Shown piece after piece: positions 59,701 through 64,000 of a DNA stretch of 64,000 nucleotides; the first letter of the stretch is position 1, and every line of letters begins with the position of its first letter. The position numbers were made by a program, and so were the translations under genes. This stretch comes from Clostridiales bacterium. GTDB taxonomy: Bacteria > Bacillota > Clostridia > Christensenellales > Pumilibacteraceae. Location: positions 93,910-157,909 of the forward strand of contig JAFLVC010000003.1 of assembly GCA_022508505.1 (NCBI GenBank), in the 5' to 3' direction. Below the pieces are notes generated by a model. That model ran no database searches. It worked only from the letters and a program-made list of their open reading frames with translations, and was not told the origin of the DNA.

Positions 59701-62450
59701 GCACGAGCATTGCGTTCACGCCCAAGACGGCGACGCTCGGCACTAAGATCATGCTGTACGTCGACGTGCAAAAGATAATAGGCACGCGCGACGCGACGCG
59801 CATAGACGAAGCGGTGTCGGCCGGCACGCTGTTCGCGCTGGAGGTCGAGGACTCGGCGCCGCGCGGCGTCAAGCTCGACGGCAAGGACTATGCGCGCGAG
59901 TTCGAGGGCGGCAAGGGCGACACGGTCAGCTACCGCATATTCGGCGGCACGCGCGGCGAAGCGCTGTTCGAGGACTCGGACGTCGACGACGAGATCGAGG
60001 TAAAGATAGCCAACGACACGAGCGACAGCTGGTACAGGAACGACGCATTGAAAAAGGCGCTTGACGAGGACGAGAACCTCGATTGGGCGGTTAATGCGGC
60101 AATGGGCAAGGCGCGGGCAATAGACGTCGAGGTCATTGACGGGTACGTCAAGATAACCATAAACCGCCGCATGGATAAGCGAAATGCCGACGGCACGTAT
60201 GCGAAGAGCGTGACGTTCCCGTTGGTGCTGACGTGCGAGGACAGAGCGGGCAAGACCGCACAGGTGACGATCAAGATAACGGTAAACAACTCGGGCATGA
60301 CGGCGAAGGACGAGTACAGCGCCATTGACGAAAAGACGGGCGCGGGGTACGCGTTCTCGAAGAACACCGAATCCCAGTATACGAACGAGTACAACCTCAA
60401 CGTCAACGTGTTAAAGGGCGTAGACCTCGAGATAGACATAACGGACTTCCTCGTAGACACGGACTACGTCAAGGGCGCGAACGTCGATTCGTACAGGTTC
60501 GTGCCGCGCAGCGGGCGGTCGAGCAGCTTCGAGGACCTGTTGTCCGAGCCCAAAAAGGCTATATACTACACAGACGCGATGTTGGGCAGGCCGCAAGACC
60601 TCGCTACGGTAACGCCTATATATACGGAGTACGGCGGCGATCTCAGCTACACCAAGATAAGCGTGAACGCGGAGTCGTCGGTGAGGAACAGCAAGGGCTC
60701 GCTGCGCATACACATCATAGACCGTGCGGGCGACGCTACGTCGGACAGCGAGGGAATATACATAACGCTCAACATAACGGTCATCAACACCGCGCCCGAA
60801 GTAATACCCGGCAAGAACGGCAGCGAGATAGACATACTCGGCTCGGACAAAGCGACGACGGGCGAGACGTTCTACCTAAAGGATTTCGTGCGCGACGACA
60901 ACGAGTCCGACATAGTGGACATGGCAAACGCGCCGATTGACCAGCGCGGAACGCAGACGTGGCTGAGGATTTACTCGGTACGGTACCTGTACTATACCTC
61001 AATCAACGCGACGTCGAGCGCGAACGTGCCGAGCGGCGGCGCGGATTACATAGACGACTCGTCGCTCATATTCACGGTTTCGTACTCGGAGCAGGACACC
61101 GGCAACGAATACGGTCAGGCGTTCAAGATCCGGCCTAACATCGGGTTCTACGGCAGCGGCGAGTTTGTCGTAACGGTGTACGACGGCAACATCAACGACT
61201 ATCCCGATTCGGAGTGGGTAGAGTTCACGGTCAAGGTCAACGTCGTGTACAATCCCGAGGACATAGACAGCATGGGCATCGATCCGATGGCGCGCGGCAA
61301 GCGCAAGACCGTCGACATCGAGGCGCTTGTAAACGACATAGACAACAAGTTCGAGCCCTCCGGCAAGGACAGCGATAACGGCATCGAAGAGGTCGATCCC
61401 GAAGCGCCCGGTTCGGAGCGCACATTCAATCCCGCGTCCTGGTACACGCTCGTATCCATAATTCCGACAACGGACGCTACAGCCTACGTCGAAGCGAAGA
61501 AGGTCGAGGACGGGCTGTGGGAGCTCCACGCGCTGCAGATAACCGACAAGACGGGCGTGCGCATAAGAGTAGTGTACGCACTCAAAGCGGACGTCGAGAA
61601 AGCGGGCATGCGCGCGGCAGACGACGAGGGCGAGCAGTACACTACGTACGAGTCGTACTTCGATCTTGTAATAAAGAACAACGAGCGCCCGTCGCTCATA
61701 TACAACAAGATGACGTTCTCGCGTTACGCCGAAGAGGGCGCAATACCCGACATGTTCAGGCTTGACGCGAACAACTCGGTGTACATCGCGGCAGACCAGC
61801 TGTTCGACGACCCTGAGGACGACGAGCTGAAGCTCATATCCGTAAGGTCGAACAAGGAATCGCTGGTATCCGCCAAGCTTTCCAAAGAGAAAGACAAGAT
61901 AGTCCTGAAGTTCAACGCTCGAGGCGACGCGAAGATAACGGTTACGCTGTCCGACGAGAGCGGCGCCAACTACACGTACGACGAGATAACGGTCATCAAT
62001 ACCGACCTGCCCGAGCCCGATTTATGGACGCGGTTCCTCGCGAGCTTAGAGTCCAACAAGGTCATGTGGGCGCTCATATTCGGCAGTGCCGCATTGCTTC
62101 TCATCGTGCTCATCATCATCGTTGTGATAATAAAGAAGCGCAAGCGCGTCAGGGAAGAGCTCGAAGCGCTCCTCGTCTCCGAAATGGAGATCGAAGAACA
62201 AATGCTCCGCCTCTCCGGCGGCCCGTCGCCTACAGGCTACCAGAGCTACGGCTACCTCCAGCCCCCTACGGCGCCTCAGCCCGACCCGAGCACTATGCTC
62301 GGCGCAGGCTCTTCCCAGCCTCAGCAGCAACAGCTCGGCCTCGCCGCTCCGCCCCCTCAAGGCACGCAGACGGAAGTAGGCAACCAACAACCGCCCGTAA
62401 TGCCTAATAATATCGGCAATATCGGCAACGGTCAAGACGACAACTTCTAA
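50721..62450 (+). CDS. Giant (3,909 aa) cell-surface protein: N-terminal TM, glycine-rich ALK/LTK-like domain, about a dozen Ig/cadherin-like repeats, C-terminal TM and Pro/Gln-rich cytoplasmic tail
   Basis: Single uninterrupted frame; GTYKFEVWGARGG...GGGATHIA; recurring boundaries (INTAPQQ, INTAPTI, DNQAPVI, INTAPEV); TM VMWALIFGSAALLLIVLIIIVVIIKKRKR. ATG 50721 has an RBS-like gggaaggtgg. Confidence 0.87.
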   Translation: MKNGTRAQITRAKKILILIVSGIIAVALGLTCGLCFGIGSSNRTGTTSGVESGEVSHSATKALTSAGTYNYTTAGSLMNNDLITMAYCGGIYTLNLPKGTYKFEVWGARGGQYVAGAGTPGYGGYTYGQIVLSGATTIYVVPGGIGTNGDTSNSVKAGGYNGGGAGRYYGSSGGGATHIATASGLLSSLSGNTAAVLMVAGGGGGTQKYNGGHGGGGNSNGGTTNGGCGSGGCGGGLSGPHGNPWQSHNVATNAGSFGQGGGVGAGSDGFYAGAGGGGYWGGCGATSDVSVVDDKGGGGGSGYVNTSKFTNYGGSGTDGNNNGAGRAQITAIQVNQPPVQQSYSITGQNIGTLSTAKAVYSYNLAQDTDYANQSGANANSVYFVNGTTTTDLSSSTAQDTGLYLDAACTIPAGTYITYKFQSNQQFNITGYKKQPRAGVSGVSTNNQLKVYVGIRDMFGGNPSTSTNARGVYSFTITFNGYSGTHKENTSGTLVNGNKYAYRYGKSTSTDPSIVPGGGVYSPKAVGTWSLCVQQPIQKNTSVTITAAELMGMTAPASTTAASYNALFQAVLVPSGAVSGLYAYSGSTVTFNSSVTGYTSITITATGSSPQWQNATFTLYMVEINASTGTRIEPIGITYDIHAIDVNFRVDNTRPTLRSSQNNVVDVPVGGSVDVQLNKYFSDIDGEITASTHRILGVEVPQYEFVELDKYGGVVSTYNASGAAAGSSYYNVAGGTLSDSLTSGKSTKETGFNVRIAQPSITEDAFVSYTIKAYDTLTLTGIRSSYSQYQSTRAAQTAYTGGNTSEPTASGSVTNPGHFYLLMHIQDNNDTADGGIWLPIAVRVGYADGRMDGVTPVNTGTTAGAVSGQGMLSSMPRAVGNVGDEFYFVPMGVNIGNTEYPIGKVTDASGNVLSAGVGKDKVQALALDGDNYTTWNNDTREAGLGGWSKKLNELLTITTPETFKVSETERAKDYAKIERISVYIPKSYFGGRVAAVTSGGSSRDAATGVNTVVVRDGGIANDDTEYYVIDGLKVTLLSATMGRYFYVNVGISDSNQKAVNGGVNIAINVANTDPDVIDEGDIAKYTGHSDNPFTYKYEAGQITVSYRVPMRSTFFITPYDLISDENMLDGGAVYPAGGFTLNGLSGKYVNGVFTERAEAGNGETQINALFNTGKYGRGSETYVTQLTNMLENLTRTRQTVGSVATGYAFGTAGVRDTNVLNDRLFFVRTSDTTSDPYTFNPTTKDYVYTTTNTADYVGIAAGNTVNINGVEYSVDFLMFTAETRTATNAVINLTVRDRYGAVAIPVRIEIAIINTAPQQIEIEKVPELAVKAVDGDNGPVYETSLVVTPDGVMTDADGDRLVFVQSRGILVARGLEIAKIENVSSLMFDGFGSAGNHPEYAEYLSDKHGNLLTDYYLTARMDSTSEFTVTALGSTKNIEEGVYVYFFVTDSRGGTTLGYLPVEVVNTRPHENTSDVDGFSGEDRLWSLESARIADTYRSRYIVGSEAAREQLKEKEKATDADIKLIAMDADALHGKYGVMLSQRGATASVYFNYDERYNAPPYGNAYEVAVPNVLRSVSGGFDDTKPAAVVVCAAPNDGKSTYMLPEYVSVQVMFYVNGKWYERSVLIGELSKDSGEVKHEDVFDGEGRFVINDWAVKVATEQAFTGYRLQLTFSVRDDVLYGGDTADKETAYNSNRNDKKGEKVAGRLDVGPVYMYISGTGIRTKDEFGVYDNNYVVDYEPKDGTSKSYLVTKTGETVSAVEYSAAAAASAKGKFEYLSTITVPASSDGSKAYPTVYVPMSYFGQKQALVAPSTQDKTVSYQDTFVGYDMRKSNGDDSAYDIGHIDNIASAISLYDGNTTWRGMDLADNPYLEIASVNYMSGMNGAAMFGGAYSSMYYNTQLAVSTADQDYSGVSEDEFIAGTEKQLIYLKDQKEKLLEHNFGLSFKKKNMRTGSVNLQLTINLALSEVKRGSGNEITGMTTACESASDARTVTVFIRIENTPIDLVTGKVSNSDKYLLGYDDTYHVDFSLNTNAAIEFELLRSDGNDAGNAQRNKIYYTDNDYSSNKYRDAAYFSIESVNGLSGANNKRPSDNNGDAYTNTTLAKTGEVMRAQNSMRHYYGVASIADTTSDAYTANGGKYSYSSYFNVTTSESGKVLNIRASRKTYINESALEGIVKTEFVGKAEYSELFGGFNWNAGKTYGGLSYKQLRKVYETRGLKVVFGGTVADENTAVPDDETLSAYYPLNVIVYDNCGAGWSDASYVAMEFRITIINTAPTINTESLSYNDARSRWEKHTKLAVGSTMYLELEKYISDPDIFTINSQLATVNQFNSRATGIDKETGDYLESLFSYNYTKYASDEAAQSALLSNRAGLSKQGYTGADVIMYMEVEGNAELSTETVPANNRLWFRVNRRTSDDDGNIRDSFEFTLSFRDNHHTEGTPSETLPITFVIEIDNQAPVIDTAVTKVTMHSGDSLVLLPAYYDTFIGGTEYLTDHKTFDKTEHGSDYALPREGSTAYLKSKTYNNYYNVRLTEGADWTYHELTRAACKDFKTDTSNGNGNQSLGFLGVASDDAPWRLRFETKSYNSYSFITVTQQNLVYPELRTGTPSERLPMALLIEARNACTQQTVTFEITDGEGGRVTYTLEFTIISAPPRPLDPNVGGENARLEAAHLEGIENTGSGANKYLNNGTYNMYIIPSGDAKGVAVELETFGKKTAYRETEIKLNNVAIDPDSATATLSLYDGGRFRVDNQDLIEDGQGHYTIPNAPNYFYITKRDNTAFTVHATGYNPSKAYETLTFRVGDPGNDVYANSIEITIRVYTIYSDMENPTVGKMSLGKYEDEYLAGSNVFSVKPYDEYLGTGAYAGNPEYAASAGVPSTYKYIYFGGDEGNDATLTDGKAESPIIDRDVSVSGTQSYAAYVYAFMENGEALDKTEIGKLLERNGNLFSIRADKKTAVENYLIGGINASGNSVTPNRTALENVSKYFGFTVAADGTSIAFTPKTATLGTKIMLYVDVQKIIGTRDATRIDEAVSAGTLFALEVEDSAPRGVKLDGKDYAREFEGGKGDTVSYRIFGGTRGEALFEDSDVDDEIEVKIANDTSDSWYRNDALKKALDEDENLDWAVNAAMGKARAIDVEVIDGYVKITINRRMDKRNADGTYAKSVTFPLVLTCEDRAGKTAQVTIKITVNNSGMTAKDEYSAIDEKTGAGYAFSKNTESQYTNEYNLNVNVLKGVDLEIDITDFLVDTDYVKGANVDSYRFVPRSGRSSSFEDLLSEPKKAIYYTDAMLGRPQDLATVTPIYTEYGGDLSYTKISVNAESSVRNSKGSLRIHIIDRAGDATSDSEGIYITLNITVINTAPEVIPGKNGSEIDILGSDKATTGETFYLKDFVRDDNESDIVDMANAPIDQRGTQTWLRIYSVRYLYYTSINATSSANVPSGGADYIDDSSLIFTVSYSEQDTGNEYGQAFKIRPNIGFYGSGEFVVTVYDGNINDYPDSEWVEFTVKVNVVYNPEDIDSMGIDPMARGKRKTVDIEALVNDIDNKFEPSGKDSDNGIEEVDPEAPGSERTFNPASWYTLVSIIPTTDATAYVEAKKVEDGLWELHALQITDKTGVRIRVVYALKADVEKAGMRAADDEGEQYTTYESYFDLVIKNNERPSLIYNKMTFSRYAEEGAIPDMFRLDANNSVYIAADQLFDDPEDDELKLISVRSNKESLVSAKLSKEKDKIVLKFNARGDAKITVTLSDESGANYTYDEITVINTDLPEPDLWTRFLASLESNKVMWALIFGSAALLLIVLIIIVVIIKKRKRVREELEALLVSEMEIEEQMLRLSGGPSPTGYQSYGYLQPPTAPQPDPSTMLGAGSSQPQQQQLGLAAPPPQGTQTEVGNQQPPVMPNNIGNIGNGQDDNF

Positions 62451-62475
62451 ACGTCGATAGTACAGCTTTATATCT

Positions 62476-62510
62476 AAAACGGCTCGGTAATATCCGAGCC
62501 GTTTTGTTTT
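62476..62510 (+). terminator. Terminator of giant surface gene 1
   Basis: AAAACGGCTCGG-taatat-CCGAGCCGTTTT GTTTT. Confidence 0.88.
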
Positions 62511-62592
62511 GTGATACATTTCATTTGACAAAGCGACATTATTCCGCATAAATGAGTTAAATTGACTATTTTTACAATAAGTTATTGACAAA

Positions 62593-62654
62593 TTGTGAAC
62601 AATATGTTAACATTATTCTGTATATGTATATAAATGTGAACAAATTGTTAACAA
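62593..62654 (+). promoter_or_regulatory. Four-box operator array and promoter of giant surface gene 2
   Basis: TTGTGAACAA (62593-62602), ATGTTAACAT (62604-62613), ATGTGAACAA (62634-62643), TTGTTAACAA (62645-62654); -35 TTAACA 62607-62612, 16 bp, -10 TATAAA 62629-62634. Confidence 0.7.
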
Positions 62655-62703
62655 AAATGCATAAAAAGACATCGAGCGCAGCTTGCGCAGGGAAGGTGGC
62701 TAT

Positions 62704-64000
62704 ATGAAAAACGGCACCCGAGCTCAAATAACGAGAGCAAAGAGAATACTTATACTCATTGTCAGCGGTATCATTGCGGTAGCGCTGGGATTGACATGCG
62801 GACTGTGCTTCGGCATCGGCTCGTCCAATAGAACAGGCACGACGAGCGGAGTGGAAAGCGGCGAGGTCACTCATTCGGCGAGCAAGACCTTAACGAGCGC
62901 GGGCACGTATAACTATTCCGCGGCGGGCTCACTTATCAATAATGATACAATAACAATGCAGTATTGCGGCGGCGTGTACACCATAGTCCTGCCCAAAGGA
63001 ACGTACAAGTTCGAGGTTTGGGGTGCACAGGGCGGAAATGCTGCAAATGCCGCATATGCCGGCGGCTACGGCGGCAAGGGCGGCTACGGCGTCGGCGGTT
63101 ATGTAATAACCGCCGCAAGCGCAACTGTATATGTAGTCGTCGGACAGCAAGGTAAGTCAAACGGCTCATTAGGTATCAAGTACGGCGCGGCCGGAGGCTT
63201 CGGCGGCGGCGGCGGTGGTGCACATCCGTGGGGCAGCGGCAACTCGTCAGGTGGGGCCGGCGGAGGTGGACTGTCCGGATTTTTCAAAGCGACGTCGCCG
63301 TATGCGGGCAACGAGCTTCTCATCGCCGGCGCAGGCGGTGGCGGCGGCGGCTCGGCATTTAATGACGGCAGCGGTCACGGTAGAGGAACCGACGGCGGCT
63401 GGGGCGGCGGCACAAACGGCGGAGCCAGTCAACATACTTTATCACAGGGTGTATCGGTGTCCCACAAAACTTCGGGACCGGCAGCGACAGGTGCGACGCA
63501 GACTGCTGCGGGAACCGCAGGCGGTAGCGGCGGAACCGGCGGCAGGCTTTTCGGCGGTTACGGCTACGGCACAAAAAACGGAAATCCAGGCAACGGCACG
63601 ACGCTCGCGGGCGGTGAAGAGCTTACAACGGCCCCCTCCGGCAGTTCTGCCGGTGGCGGCGGCGGTGGTGGATCCGGATACTGGGGCGGCTCGGGTTCGG
63701 GCAACTACGGCATGGGCGGCAGCGGCGGCTCGGGCTGGAACGGCGGTGTAGTAACGACTACGGCGACCAACGGCGTCACCGTGACCAAAAACCTAATAGC
63801 GGGCAACGCTTCCATGCCTTCGCCTACGTCGGCGTCCAACGAAACAGGACACAGCGGCAACGGCTATGCCCGAATCACGGCGATCCAAGTAAACCAACCG
63901 CCGGTACAGCAGAGCTACAGCATTACAGGGCAGAACATAGGCACGCTGAGCACGGCGAAAGCTGTGTACTCGTACAACCTGGCGCAGGACACGGACTACG
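62704..64000 (+). CDS. Second giant surface protein paralog (5' part; runs off window)
   Basis: MKNGTRAQITRAKRILILIVSGIIAVALGLTCGLCFGIGSSNRTGTTSGVESGEV as in copy 1, a different Gly-rich domain, then ITAIQVNQPPVQQSYSITGQNIGTLSTAKAVYSYNLAQDTDY identical to copy 1; absent from the ORF track because it has no stop. Confidence 0.9.
   Translation, partial: MKNGTRAQITRAKRILILIVSGIIAVALGLTCGLCFGIGSSNRTGTTSGVESGEVTHSASKTLTSAGTYNYSAAGSLINNDTITMQYCGGVYTIVLPKGTYKFEVWGAQGGNAANAAYAGGYGGKGGYGVGGYVITAASATVYVVVGQQGKSNGSLGIKYGAAGGFGGGGGGAHPWGSGNSSGGAGGGGLSGFFKATSPYAGNELLIAGAGGGGGGSAFNDGSGHGRGTDGGWGGGTNGGASQHTLSQGVSVSHKTSGPAATGATQTAAGTAGGSGGTGGRLFGGYGYGTKNGNPGNGTTLAGGEELTTAPSGSSAGGGGGGGSGYWGGSGSGNYGMGGSGGSGWNGGVVTTTATNGVTVTKNLIAGNASMPSPTSASNETGHSGNGYARITAIQVNQPPVQQSYSITGQNIGTLSTAKAVYSYNLAQDTDY

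Noticed and set aside
62572-62874. Minus-strand ORF conserved with 50682-50891
   Set aside because: Similarity follows from the 197-bp near-identical DNA of the two sense genes, not from independent protein conservation.

Overview
64 kb window from a probable spore-forming, low-G+C-phylum (Clostridia-like) chromosome, read only from sequence. Most of positions 1-46,200 is recognisable housekeeping content: GH3 C-terminus, GT2, glgC-glgD-glgA, ArsR-like regulator, gatCAB, a gerA/B/C-type germination operon, rpsU, a membrane-anchored SF2 helicase, a stand-alone Spo0A-C-like protein, argGH, rpsO-pnp-ylxY-mlpA, ftsK/spoIIIE-rimO-pgsA-cinA-recA-ruvA-ruvB-queA, a RelBE/DinJ-YafQ-type TA pair, tgt, ruvC, nfnAB-like genes, tRNA-Trp, proC, rnhA and T-box-thrS. 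The accessory part is 46.3-64 kb: an ECF sigma/anti-sigma-like pair, a tyrosine recombinase, a PadR regulator fused to a four-TM membrane domain and, divergent from it, a 3,909-aa surface protein followed by the 5' end of a second paralog. The two paralogs share a near-identical 197-bp 5' segment and an identical segment of at least 127 bp further in. Between these lies a strongly diverged glycine-rich (ALK/LTK-like) module. Both have the same promoter with four palindromic boxes spaced 11-30-11 bp. This surface-protein/membrane-PadR/recombinase locus is my best candidate for an undescribed system.
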